Shown here piece after piece: positions 42,899 to 51,236 of a stretch of 64,000 bases of DNA. Each line of letters begins with the position of its first letter. Position 1 is the first letter of the stretch. The notes beneath the pieces were generated by a model that was given only the letters and a program-made list of their open reading frames with translations, was not told the origin of the DNA and searched no databases. The stretch is from positions 1,189,457 through 1,253,456 of the forward strand of contig CAVPDR010000002.1 of the NCBI GenBank assembly GCA_963702705.1, written 5' to 3'. The position numbers and the translations under genes are program-made. The stretch is from VRUE01 sp963702705 (GTDB lineage Bacteria > Actinomycetota > Thermoleophilia > Solirubrobacterales > 70-9).

Positions 42899-43786
42899 TC
42901 AGCCGCCGAGCAGCATCTCGAGCAGCGCCTTCTGGGTGTGGAGGCGGTTCTCAGCCTGATCCCAGACGGCGGAGCGCTCGCCGTAGAGCAGCTCGGCGGT
43001 GATCTCCTCGCCCGGGTGGGCGGGCAGGCAGTGCAGGACGACGGCGCCGTCCTTGGCTGCGGAAAGCAGGTCGGCGTCGACCCGGAAGGGGGCGAGATCG
43101 GCACGGCGGCGCTCCGCCTCGGCCTCGTCTCCCATGCTGACCCAGACGTCGGTGTAGATCGCGTCGGCGCCGGCCGCCGCATCGCGCGGGTCGGCGGTCA
43201 GCTTCGCCTCGTGGCCCTGCTCGAGCTGGTAGCCGGGCGGCGCCGCGACCACCACCTCGACTCCGGCAAGCTCCCCCGCGATCGCCAGGGAACGGGCGAC
43301 GTTGTTGCCGTCGCCGACGTAGGCGAGGCGAAGGCCGGCCAGGTCGCCGCGGCGCTCGCGCAGGGTCAGCAGGTCGGCGAGAGCCTGGCAGGGGTGGTGG
43401 AGCGGAGTGAGCGCGTTGACCACCGGCACCTCCGCCGCGGCGGCGAGCTCGGCCACCCTCTCGTGCGAGCCCGAGCGGATCACGATCGCGTCGACGTAGC
43501 GCGAGAGGACGCGGGCGGTGTCGGCGGCCGACTCCCCCCGCGAGAGCTGCATTTCGTCGCCGCGCAGCACGATCGGAGTCGCGCCCAACTCGGCAACTCC
43601 GACCTCGAAGGAGATCCGCGTCCGGGTCGAGGGCTTCTCGAAGACGAGCGCGATGCTGCGCCCGGCCAGCGCACTGGCGCCGAGGCCCTCGCGCCGGCCG
43701 GCTTTGAGCGCGGCGGCGCGGTCGAGCAGCTTGCCCAGCTCGAAGGCGCCCAGCTCCTCGCCCGTAAGGAAGTCTCGCTTCTTCAA
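42899..43786 (-). CDS. argF: Ornithine carbamoyltransferase
   Basis: 295 residues from TTG 43786 (LKKRDFLTGEEL); the longer frame to 44056 overlaps the divergent gene. Carbamoyl-phosphate motif FEKPSTRTRISFEVG, HPCQ, DGNNVARS, SMGDE in place of SMG, and HCLPAHPGEEI for ornithine. Arginine biosynthesis enzyme, cytosolic trimer. The next gene on the other strand starts only 18 bp away, so promoters must overlap coding sequence or the starts lie inside. Confidence 0.9.
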   Translation of the reverse strand: MKKRDFLTGEELGAFELGKLLDRAAALKAGRREGLGASALAGRSIALVFEKPSTRTRISFEVGVAELGATPIVLRGDEMQLSRGESAADTARVLSRYVDAIVIRSGSHERVAELAAAAEVPVVNALTPLHHPCQALADLLTLRERRGDLAGLRLAYVGDGNNVARSLAIAGELAGVEVVVAAPPGYQLEQGHEAKLTADPRDAAAGADAIYTDVWVSMGDEAEAERRRADLAPFRVDADLLSAAKDGAVVLHCLPAHPGEEITAELLYGERSAVWDQAENRLHTQKALLEMLLGG

Positions 43787-43804
43787 GCAGCGGATACTAC
43801 GGCG

Positions 43805-44674
43805 GTGGAATTCACCGCCGTAGGCTGGAATCTCTTCCACGGGCGCGACTTCCCGCCCGACCCGGCCCTCTTCACCTGGCGTTCGCGCCTGTTGCGGATC
43901 GAGGAGCGCAACCAAACCCACGTTCAGGTCAACCGCGACCTCGCGGCCGAGTTCGCGACGATCCTCGCCGGCGCCGATTGGGATGTGGCGCTGCTGCAGG
44001 AGTGCCCGCCGCGCTTCGCCACAGCGCTTGCCACCGCCTGCGAGGCCGAAGCGCACCGCGTGCTCACCTCGCGCAACTCGCTCGGCGCGCTGCGGGCAAC
44101 CGCCGCGCGGCTCAACCCCGACCTGATCGCCTCCGCCGAGGGCGGCTCGAACCTGACCCTGGTCCGAGGCTCGCTCCGCCGTTCCTCACCCGCCGATGAC
44201 GGGGAAGAGGCGCAGCGGCGGAGGGTGGTCACCGAGCGGCGTGAGCTGGCGATCCATACCGGGCGGCCGGAGCGGCGGGCGATGGCCCTCACGCGGATCG
44301 CGATCGACGCGGGTGCCCATCTCTGCGTCGCCAACCTGCACGCAACAAACGGCCGGCCGGAGCTCGCCGCCGCCGATGTCCTGCGCGCGGCTGCCGCGGC
44401 CGTCGACTGGGCCGGCGAGTCGCCGCTGCTCTTCGGCGGCGACCTCAACCTGCGCCCCAGCGAGGACCCCGACGTCTTCGCGGAGCTGGAGAGCCGCTTC
44501 GGCCTGACCGGGGCCACGGGCCCGCGATCGATCGACCACCTGCTCGGGCGCGGCCTCGAGGCCGTCGCGGGCCCGGAGCCCTGGCCGGCGGAGGACCGCG
44601 AGCTGCCGGCGGGCGACCGCGCCCTGCGACTCTCCGACCACGCCCCGGTCCAGGCAAGATTCGCATCAGGCTGA
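43805..44674 (+). CDS. Endonuclease/exonuclease/phosphatase family protein
   Basis: 289 residues from GTG 43805. Fold signature: VGWNLFHGRD at the start, DVALLQECPPRF (metal-binding E), VANLHATNGRP (catalytic H), FGGDLNLRPSED (GDxN), SIDHLLGRG, and LSDHAPVQARF (catalytic SDH). No signal peptide, so it acts in the cytosol on a phosphodiester or phosphomonoester of unknown identity. Confidence 0.85.
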   Translation: MEFTAVGWNLFHGRDFPPDPALFTWRSRLLRIEERNQTHVQVNRDLAAEFATILAGADWDVALLQECPPRFATALATACEAEAHRVLTSRNSLGALRATAARLNPDLIASAEGGSNLTLVRGSLRRSSPADDGEEAQRRRVVTERRELAIHTGRPERRAMALTRIAIDAGAHLCVANLHATNGRPELAAADVLRAAAAAVDWAGESPLLFGGDLNLRPSEDPDVFAELESRFGLTGATGPRSIDHLLGRGLEAVAGPEPWPAEDRELPAGDRALRLSDHAPVQARFASG

Positions 44675-44752
44675 ACCCGCGCCCGCCGAACGGGCAGGGA
44701 TGAGATAGTCAGTCGCAACCCCCAGCGAAATCCACCAGGAAGGCGAGTGAGC

Positions 44753-45232
44753 ATGGCGGCGAAAAAACAGTCCACCGGCAAAGCGACGAAAAAAGCCAAA
44801 GCCGGCGCGCAGGCCAGGAAAGCCGCCGTCAAAAGCGCCAAAAAACCGGCCGCGAAAAAAGCCAAGGCGAAAACGAGAGCCAAGGCGACGAAAAAATCCG
44901 CTCGTAAATCGTCCCCGCGCGCCGGGGCGACGGCGGGGCTCGACAAGAGCGTCGAGCAGTTCCGCGAGAGCCTCGAGCGCAGCGTCACACTCAGTCGCGA
45001 CCGCCTGCAGGAGGTCGTCGACGACGCGGTCAAACGCGGCCGGATGACCCGCGGCGACGCCGAGAAAATGCTTTCCGACCTGATCAAAAAGGGTCGGCGC
45101 CAGACCGACTCGATGCTGAAGGAGTTGGAACGGCTGGTCCAGCAGGCGCGCCGCGAGGTCGGCGGTCGGGCCGAGCCGGTGCGCAAACAGGCGACTCAGG
45201 CTGCCCGCCGCGCCCGCAAGAAACTCGGCTGA
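44753..45232 (+). CDS. Lys/Ala-rich histone H1-like protein with phasin-like C-terminus
   Basis: 159 residues from ATG 44753 (GTG 44747 also possible), with AGGAAGG upstream. Residues 1-58 are a basic Lys/Ala tail of the H1/AlgP/PhaF type; residues 62-140 form a long amphipathic helix (VDDAVKRGRMTRGDAEKMLS) like the phasin family. Such proteins bind DNA and/or polyhydroxyalkanoate granules. No PHA synthase is in the window, so which role applies is open. Confidence 0.72.
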   Translation: MAAKKQSTGKATKKAKAGAQARKAAVKSAKKPAAKKAKAKTRAKATKKSARKSSPRAGATAGLDKSVEQFRESLERSVTLSRDRLQEVVDDAVKRGRMTRGDAEKMLSDLIKKGRRQTDSMLKELERLVQQARREVGGRAEPVRKQATQAARRARKKLG

Positions 45233-45234
45233 CG

Positions 45235-46578
45235 GTGGAGGGGGCCACCGGTGAGAAGCCGGCGGCCCGCCGGCACAGGGGCGAGCAGCTCGAGGTCGAG
45301 ATCGACTCGCTCGCCTTCGGCGGGCGGGGGGTCGCACGCAGCGGGGGAATGGTCGTGTTCGTCGCCGGGGCGTTGCCCGGGGACCGAGTGCGGGTGGAGA
45401 TCACAAAAGCGAAGAAGCGCTTCGCCGAGGCGCGCACAGTGGAGCTGCTGCAGCCGAGCGCCGAGCGCATCGCAGATCACTGCATCCACGAGGGCGAGCC
45501 CTGCCCCGGCGCCCCCTGGCAGGGCCTGGCTTACGAGCGCCAGCTGACCCACAAGAGCGAGCAGGTCGAGGAGGCGCTGCGGCGGATCGGCGGCCTCGAT
45601 GGCTTCGAGCTGGAGTCGATCGAGCCGGCCTTGGAGCAGTGGCGCTACCGCAACAAGCTCGAGTACTCCTTCGGCGAACGCGACGGCGAGCCGACCCTCG
45701 GCTTCCACGCCCGGGGCCGCTGGGACCTGATCGTCGACGTCGACGACTGCCGGCTCGCCTCCGAGCGCGGCAACGCGGCCCGCAACGCGGTCCGCGAGTG
45801 GGCGCGGCTGGAGTCGGTCGCCGCTTACGACTCCCGAGCGCGCGAGGGCGTGCTGCGCAACCTGGTCGTGCGCGAGGGATGGCGCACCGGCCAGATCCAG
45901 ACGCGGTTGGTCACCTCGGCCGCGGCCCTCCCAAAACCCCCGGTCGACCTGCACACCGCGATCGAGGGCGACAGCGGCGGCACCGACGGCCCGACCGGCG
46001 TGCTCGGCTCCGAGCGCCTGCGCGAGGAGCTCTGCGGGCTGCGGCTCGAGATGTCGCACGGCGCCTTCTTCCAGACCAACACCGAGATGGCCGAGCGCCT
46101 CTACGCGATCGCCGCCGAGTACGCCGGCCTGAGCGGCAGCGAGCGGGTCTTCGACCTCTACTGCGGGATCGGCACGATCGGCCTGACGATGGCGGCGAAG
46201 GCCGGTGAGGTCTGGGGGGTCGAGATCGTTCCCGAGGCGATCGCCGACGCCGAACGCAATGCCGAACGCAACAAGATCGAGAACGCTCACTTCTTCGCCG
46301 GCAGCGCCCGCACCAGCGTGCGGCCGCTGATCGAGCAGGCGGGCAAACCCGACATCGTCGTCATCGACCCACCCCGGGCCGGCCTCTCGCAGAAGATCGT
46401 CCGCCGCCTGATCGAGTGCGAGGCGAGGAAGATCGTCTACGTCTCCTGCAACCCGACCACGCTCGCCCCCAACGCGGCCCAGCTTGTCGAGGCGGGCTAC
46501 ACCCTGCGCCGCGTCAAGCCGGTCGACATGTTCCCCCAGACCCCGCACATCGAGTGCGTGGCGCTGCTGGAGAAGTAA
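45235..46578 (+). CDS. 23S rRNA/tRNA (uracil-5-)-methyltransferase, TrmA/RlmD family
   Basis: 447 residues from GTG 45235, 2 bp after the previous stop. N-terminal TRAM domain (VEIDSLAFGGRGVARSGGMV), SAM motif FDLYCGIGTIGLTMA, DPPRAGLSQK, and catalytic Cys in VYVSCNPTTLA. The iron-sulfur Cys cluster is reduced: CIHEGEPCPGAPW lacks the third Cys of CxxxxxCxxC. It methylates U in rRNA or tRNA; which position cannot be stated. Confidence 0.85.
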   Translation: MEGATGEKPAARRHRGEQLEVEIDSLAFGGRGVARSGGMVVFVAGALPGDRVRVEITKAKKRFAEARTVELLQPSAERIADHCIHEGEPCPGAPWQGLAYERQLTHKSEQVEEALRRIGGLDGFELESIEPALEQWRYRNKLEYSFGERDGEPTLGFHARGRWDLIVDVDDCRLASERGNAARNAVREWARLESVAAYDSRAREGVLRNLVVREGWRTGQIQTRLVTSAAALPKPPVDLHTAIEGDSGGTDGPTGVLGSERLREELCGLRLEMSHGAFFQTNTEMAERLYAIAAEYAGLSGSERVFDLYCGIGTIGLTMAAKAGEVWGVEIVPEAIADAERNAERNKIENAHFFAGSARTSVRPLIEQAGKPDIVVIDPPRAGLSQKIVRRLIECEARKIVYVSCNPTTLAPNAAQLVEAGYTLRRVKPVDMFPQTPHIECVALLEK

Positions 46579-46588
46579 ACGTCTAGGT

Positions 46589-46996
46589 CTAGAGCTGAGC
46601 GATAACGATCAGCGTGAAAAGGCCGACGAAGCCGGTCAGCATCACCCCGGCGAGCCCGATGAACCCCTGAGTCATCGTGCGCCTCATTTCCGCCATCTCG
46701 CCCCTCAAATCGCGGATATCGATATCGATTTTCTCGAACCGCTTGTCGATCTGTTCGAACCGCTTGTCGATCTGTTCGAACCGCTTGTCGACCTGTTCGA
46801 ACCGCTTGTCGATCTGCTCGAATCGCGCATCGACCTGCTGGAATCGCTTGTCGACCTGATCAAAGCGCCTCTCCACTTCGTTGAAACGCCGATCGACTCG
46901 AATGAAACGTTCATCGACGCTCTTGAAGCCGAGATCGACTCTTTCGCTCAGAACATCGAGTCGATCGTTGTTCCATGTCCGCGCCATTGCCTCCAT
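46589..46996 (-). CDS. Coiled-coil membrane-tethered protein with 7-residue repeats
   Basis: 135 residues from ATG 46996 (ATG 46987 also possible). Residues 14-95 are tandem heptads of the form DKRFEQ(I/V), encoded by imperfect 21-bp repeats (about 46734-46866); residues 110-132 are a C-terminal membrane anchor (GFIGLAGVMLTGFVGLFTLI). Resembles small DUF1640 or haemolysin XhlA-like proteins. A copy of the IPT promoter motif lies just upstream. Confidence 0.65.
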   Translation of the reverse strand: MEAMARTWNNDRLDVLSERVDLGFKSVDERFIRVDRRFNEVERRFDQVDKRFQQVDARFEQIDKRFEQVDKRFEQIDKRFEQIDKRFEKIDIDIRDLRGEMAEMRRTMTQGFIGLAGVMLTGFVGLFTLIVIAQL

Positions 46997-47012
46997 AATG
47001 CCAGGCTAGCCT

Positions 47013-47029
47013 GAAACTTGTTGTCTGTG
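47013..47029. promoter_or_regulatory. Copy of the AACTTGTTGTCTGTG motif
   Basis: GAAACTTGTTGTCTGTG at 47013-47029 matches the IPT-promoter element in all but two bases, 17 bp upstream of the coiled-coil gene and 66 bp before the LLM gene. It has no matching 17-bp-spaced -10, so which gene it serves is uncertain. Confidence 0.45.
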
Positions 47030-47094
47030 GTTGATTTGAGTTTGAGAAAGCGTCACATCTTTCAAACAAAGGTCAAGGAATAGGCTCCCCCGGC

Positions 47095-47883
47095 ATGAAT
47101 GACGGCAAGAACAGGGGCTTCGGAGTCGCGGCGGGGCTCGATGCGGAGGTGGCGCGACCGCTGGCCGAGCGCTGCGCGGAGCTCGGCTACGGCTCGATGT
47201 GGTCCAATGACCATCCGGGCGCCAAAGGCCTGGAGACGCTGGCCGAGTTCGGCATGGCCGCCCCGGCGCTCGACCTCGGTGTCGCGGTAATCGCGCTCGA
47301 CCGCACGCCGCCGGAGACGATCTCAGCGGATATCGAGCGCCTCGGCCTCGACCCATCCCGCCTCTGGCTCGGCGTCGGCGCCGGCTTCTCGGAGAAGCCG
47401 CTGACGCGAATGCGCGAGTCCCTCCCCGACCTACGCGAGAAGCTGCCCGGCGTCCGCCTCGTCCTCGCCGCGATGGGCCCGAAGATGTGCGCCCTCGCCG
47501 GCGCCGAGTTCGACGGCGTCTTCTTCAACTGGATGACTCCCCACTTCGCCGCCAACGCCCGCCAACAGGTAGAAGCCGGCGCCAAGGAAGCCGGACGCCA
47601 GACCCCCCGGGTCTTCGGCTACGTCCGCACAGCAGTAGGCCCCGACGCCGCTGAGCGCCTAGCCAAGGAGGAGTCCTTCTACCGCGACCTCCACCCGGGC
47701 TACCGCAACCACTTCGACCGCCTGGCCGAGCCTGAGGGAACAGTCGGCATAGCTGCAACCGATAGCGACGACGCCCAATCCCAGCTGGCCACCTACGAAG
47801 CCCTCGACACCATCGTGGTCAGAGGCCTAGCTTCAGCAAGGGTAGATCCAATGCTCGCCGTAGCCGAGTCCGCCGCCCCTTGA
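47095..47883 (+). CDS. LLM-class (luciferase-like) oxidoreductase
   Basis: 262 residues. TIM-barrel luciferase-like pattern: CAELGYGSMWSNDHPGAKGL, GVAVIALDRTPPETISADIE, LGVGAGFSEKP, and GVFFNWMTPHFAA. Actinobacterial members use coenzyme F420 or FMN; the cofactor is not decided here. Followed by a nested inverted repeat and a convergent gene. Confidence 0.8.
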   Translation: MNDGKNRGFGVAAGLDAEVARPLAERCAELGYGSMWSNDHPGAKGLETLAEFGMAAPALDLGVAVIALDRTPPETISADIERLGLDPSRLWLGVGAGFSEKPLTRMRESLPDLREKLPGVRLVLAAMGPKMCALAGAEFDGVFFNWMTPHFAANARQQVEAGAKEAGRQTPRVFGYVRTAVGPDAAERLAKEESFYRDLHPGYRNHFDRLAEPEGTVGIAATDSDDAQSQLATYEALDTIVVRGLASARVDPMLAVAESAAP

Positions 47884-47897
47884 ACCCTTAGAGGAGA

Positions 47898-48006
47898 GAC
47901 TGGGGTGCCCTCCGGCGCAGCGGCGTCATGGTTTTCGCACAGACCACTTGGCGAGTAACCCAACGTTAGAGGCGAAAACCCCAGCAAGACGGAGGGCACC
48001 CCAGTC
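47898..48006. repeat. Nested inverted repeat between convergent genes
   Basis: A perfect 17-bp arm (GACTGGGGTGCCCTCCG, 47898-47914) pairs with 47990-48006, and an inner 9-bp pair GGTTTTCGC (47930-47938) / GCGAAAACC (47972-47980) lies inside. No T-run. Bidirectional terminator or MITE-like remnant are both possible. Confidence 0.6.
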
Positions 48007-48016
48007 CCTCCCCACC

Positions 48017-48679
48017 TCAATAGGGCGGCAAATCCTCGTACCAGTCCCCGAGCGTCTTAAAGGCCCGCCAGAAGCGCTGCTTCGCATTCTCTTCGTCGAG
48101 AGAATCGTCGATGTCCGGCGTATAGAGCGCGTCGACGGTAGGCGTAAAGGCCTGGATCTCCCCCTCCCGCGCCTCGATCGGACGCGACAGCGGCATCTGG
48201 AAGCCGTTGAGCACGCGCAGCGCCGGCTCGCCCATGACGACGACGATCTTCGGCTGCACGATCGCGAGCTCTTCGACCACCCGGCGCAGGCACTCCTCGG
48301 CCGCAAGGTCGGGCTCCGCGATCGGGCACTTGACGCAGAGGGTGCCGTAGACGACGAGCGGGTCTATCCCGAGCCGCTTGAAACTCTTCATCAGCGCGTT
48401 GCCGGCGCGGCCGTAGAAGGCGACGCCCTCTTCGATCTCCGCCGCGGCCGGCGCCTGCTTGAGCATGAAGACGTCGGCCTGCGGATGGCCGGAACCGAGG
48501 ACGGGCATCAGCTTGCCGCGCGGGCAGTGGGGGCAGGACTGCAGCTCGTGGGTCAGCTGGTTGAGCTCGCGAATCGCACGCTCGAGGTACTTCTCTTTGA
48601 TCTCGTCGTCGGTGGCCGGCATGCTCGGCGCTCTCTTTGACGAGGCGGCCTCGGGTCCTCTCGCGCCGTCCGCCTGCAT
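48017..48679 (-). CDS. Uracil-DNA glycosylase superfamily protein (divergent)
   Basis: 220 residues from ATG 48679, or ATG 48622 (MPATDDEIKEK). Fe-S type Cys are visible (SCPHCPRGK and LCVKCP ... EEC) and the strand-loop FYGRAGNALMKSFKRLGID and IVVVMGEPALRVL match the UDG superfamily. Motif 1 is KQAPAAAE rather than GE.PG..E, and the HPS-type motif is not evident, so glycosylase activity is doubtful. Start shares one base with the upstream stop. Confidence 0.7.
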   Translation of the reverse strand: MQADGARGPEAASSKRAPSMPATDDEIKEKYLERAIRELNQLTHELQSCPHCPRGKLMPVLGSGHPQADVFMLKQAPAAAEIEEGVAFYGRAGNALMKSFKRLGIDPLVVYGTLCVKCPIAEPDLAAEECLRRVVEELAIVQPKIVVVMGEPALRVLNGFQMPLSRPIEAREGEIQAFTPTVDALYTPDIDDSLDEENAKQRFWRAFKTLGDWYEDLPPY

Positions 48680-49974
48680 CAGCTCTTGCTCGCCGACCGC
48701 CTCTTTCGCGGCCGCCCGCCGCGCACCGGCTTGGCGTCGGGGACGCTGCGTTTGGGGGCCTTCGGCCGCCCCGCCGTCTGCAGCAGCTTCAGCGTCTGCA
48801 CGTAGACCAGGTTCTTGTGCTTGCGGGTGATGTCGGCGTCGCGCATCGCCTCGAGGAACTCCTCGGGCCCGTCGAAGTCGCGGATCCGCACCCGCACGCT
48901 GCCGAGTCCCTGGGCGACATGGCTGTCGGAGCCGGCGCCCGGCACGATCCGGTACTTGCGGGCGAAGCGTTCGGCCTCCTCGTTGAACGCCGTCACCGCG
49001 ACCCGCGGGTTGAAGACCTCGAGCACGTCGATCTCCTCGACCATGTCGAGCAGGTGCTCGTAGTCGGGCACCGAGTGGAAGCGATCGAAGGGGTGGGGCA
49101 CGTAGACGAGTCCCCCCTGCGCGCGGATCGCGGCGATCGTCTCCGCCATCGTCATCCCCTTCGGGATCTTCTCCTCGAGGAAGAGGCCGATCACCTCGCC
49201 CTGCTCGGCCGTCTTCACCTCCTCGGCGACGATCACCTTGATGTCGTCCATTCCCTCGGCGATGCGGCGCGCCTCGAGCGCGCCGGAGACCTCGTTGTGA
49301 TCGGTGATCGCGATCGCGCCGAGGCCACGATCGCGGGCCGTCTCGAGCAGCACCTCGACCGGCGTCGCGCAGTCGGTCGAGTGGTCGGTGTGCATGTGCA
49401 GGTCGACCTCGATCAGCGGCCGCTCCGCGATCCGACGCCGCACCGCCGGGTTCCCGGTCGGGTCGTGGCGACGCGCGGCCAACCGCAGGTAGATCGCCTC
49501 CAGCTCATCGGCGACCTGAGACCACTCGCGCTCCCCTTCCCCCGGCCGGACGAGCTCGTAGGAGGCGGGAAAGTAGCGCTCCAGCAGGTCGCCCGTCTTG
49601 GCCGAGCTGACCGTACGCGCATCGAGACGGCCGAAGAAGATCTCGACCAGCGGCCGCGCCACCTGGGTCGAGAGCACCCGCTCCTGCGGAGCGTGGAAAG
49701 TTGCGACGTTGAGCGCCGAGGAGTGGCGCAGCGCGGTCGAGGAGACGCGCGGCGCGAAGGGGTCGTGGACGTGGACGATGTCCGCAGTCGAGGCCCGCAG
49801 CAACTTTTTGACCTGATCGCCGACGCCGGCGACCTGCACGCTGTGGCCGCGCCGCTCCAGCTCCGCCGAGACCCGCTCGATGTAGCGATTGACCTCGTTC
49901 TCGGTGCCACGCCGATGAGGCGTGACCTGGACTATCGAAAGCTTTTCTGACACGGGCGCAGCATAAGGACCCAT
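48679..49974 (-). CDS. GT4 N-terminal-like domain fused to a PHP phosphoesterase domain
   Basis: 431 residues from ATG 49974; GTG 49953 is the alternative. Residues 10-140 look like the N-terminal half of a GT-B glycosyltransferase (VTPHRRGTENEVNRYIERVS, DIVHVHDPFAPRV) but the C-terminal sugar-nucleotide half is missing. Residues 175-400 are a PHP metal hydrolase: DLHMHTDHSTDC, AITDHNEVSG, EEVKT, VPHPFDRFHS, GSDSHVAQ. The tail is basic. Downstream of ino1 in an inositol-lipid cluster; a phosphoinositide or sugar phosphate substrate is a guess. Confidence 0.72.
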   Translation of the reverse strand: MGPYAAPVSEKLSIVQVTPHRRGTENEVNRYIERVSAELERRGHSVQVAGVGDQVKKLLRASTADIVHVHDPFAPRVSSTALRHSSALNVATFHAPQERVLSTQVARPLVEIFFGRLDARTVSSAKTGDLLERYFPASYELVRPGEGEREWSQVADELEAIYLRLAARRHDPTGNPAVRRRIAERPLIEVDLHMHTDHSTDCATPVEVLLETARDRGLGAIAITDHNEVSGALEARRIAEGMDDIKVIVAEEVKTAEQGEVIGLFLEEKIPKGMTMAETIAAIRAQGGLVYVPHPFDRFHSVPDYEHLLDMVEEIDVLEVFNPRVAVTAFNEEAERFARKYRIVPGAGSDSHVAQGLGSVRVRIRDFDGPEEFLEAMRDADITRKHKNLVYVQTLKLLQTAGRPKAPKRSVPDAKPVRGGRPRKRRSASKS

Positions 49975-50002
49975 CCCGGCAGGGATCGGAGGAACTGTCC
50001 CC

Positions 50003-51175
50003 TCAGGCTTCGACCTCGGTCGGCTTCTCCACCTTGGGCGCAGCGCCCTTGCCACGCCTGTTGGCCGCAATGAACTCCTCGGTCTGTTCGCGCGCTTCGT
50101 CGTCGGGACGCTGCGAGTGCGGCGACTTCATCAGGTAGCTCGAGGGACCGTCGAGCTGGCCGGCGATGCCGTTGTTGAGCGCCAGCTTGATCAGCCGCAC
50201 CGCGTCGATAACGACGCCGGCCGAGTTTGGCGAGTCCCAGACCTCGAGCTTGAGCTCGACGTTGAGCGGCACGTCGCCGAAGGCTTTGCCCTCGAGGCGG
50301 ATGTGCGCCCACTTGCGATCGGTCAGCCAGGCGACGTAGTCGGAGGGGCCGACGTGGACGTCCTCGGCAGGCAGCTCGTGGCCCATAATCGAGGTGACGG
50401 CGTTGGTCTTCGAGATCTTCTTCGAGTCCAGCCGCTCGCGCTCGAGCATGTTGTAGAAGTCCATGTTGCCGCCGACGTTGAGCTGCGAGGTGCGCTCGAC
50501 GCGGACACCGCGGTCGTGGAAGAGCCGCGCCAGCTGGCGGTGGACGATGGTCGCGCCGACCTGGGACTTGATGTCGTCGCCGATGATCGGCAGGCCCGCC
50601 TCTTTGAAGCGCTTGTCCCAGTAGTCCTCGCGGGCAATGAAGACGGGCAGGCAGTTAACGAAGCCGACGCCCGCCTTGAGCGCCTGCTCGACGTACCACT
50701 TGGTCGCGTCCTCGGAGCCGACCGGCAGGTAACAGACCAGCACGTCCGCCTTGGTCTGCTTGAGGATGCCGACGACGTCGGCGGTTTCCCCCGGCGCCTT
50801 GGTGATCTTCTCCTTCAGGTACTTGCCGAGGCCGTCGAGGGTCATCCCGCGCTCGACCTTGACCCCGAGGTTCGGCACCTCGGCGAATTTGATCGTGTCG
50901 TTCTGCCCCGACCAGATCGCCTCGGAGAGGTCCTTGCCGACCTTCTCGGAATCGATGTCGAAGGCGGCCACAAACTCGATGTCACCGACGTGGTAGCCAC
51001 CGAGGTCGACGTGCATCAGGCCGGGTACTTCCTCGGAGGGGTCAGCGTCCTTGTAGTACTGGACGCCCTGGATAAAGGAGTTGGCGCAGTTGCCGGTACC
51101 GACTATCGCGACGCGGACTTTCTCGTCCGTGCGGGCGGCGCCGTTGCTGCCGTTTGCTCCGTTGGTCTCGCTCAT
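50003..51175 (-). CDS. ino1: Inositol-3-phosphate synthase
   Basis: 390 residues. NAD-binding VRVAIVGTGNCANSFIQGV, AAFDIDSEKVGKDL, PVGSEDATKWY, GDDIKSQVGATIVHR, and the catalytic-domain block LNVGGNMDFYNMLERERL. Converts glucose-6-phosphate to myo-inositol-3-phosphate, the precursor for PI, PIMs and mycothiol. Upstream of it is the PgsA-like gene, so the two make and use inositol phosphate. Confidence 0.93.
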   Translation of the reverse strand: MSETNGANGSNGAARTDEKVRVAIVGTGNCANSFIQGVQYYKDADPSEEVPGLMHVDLGGYHVGDIEFVAAFDIDSEKVGKDLSEAIWSGQNDTIKFAEVPNLGVKVERGMTLDGLGKYLKEKITKAPGETADVVGILKQTKADVLVCYLPVGSEDATKWYVEQALKAGVGFVNCLPVFIAREDYWDKRFKEAGLPIIGDDIKSQVGATIVHRQLARLFHDRGVRVERTSQLNVGGNMDFYNMLERERLDSKKISKTNAVTSIMGHELPAEDVHVGPSDYVAWLTDRKWAHIRLEGKAFGDVPLNVELKLEVWDSPNSAGVVIDAVRLIKLALNNGIAGQLDGPSSYLMKSPHSQRPDDEAREQTEEFIAANRRGKGAAPKVEKPTEVEA

Positions 51176-51236
51176 GTAGTTCGAAGTCCTTCCTCGATCG
51201 GGCTAGGTGGCAAGGGACACCTCGCTCGGGAACTGG

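Noticed and set aside
41930..44674. 914-codon plus-strand frame
   Set aside because: Only its last 290 codons are coding (phosphoesterase); the rest mirrors lgt and argF.
46734..46866. Regular 21-bp repeats considered as a CRISPR array
   Set aside because: They have no unique spacers, are multiples of three and encode heptads in frame.
47898..48006. Fourth copy of the palindromic family found in grpE
   Set aside because: It lacks CCTGTC, GCCTGCGGGCG and the TGCCACCCGC end; only the nested design is similar.
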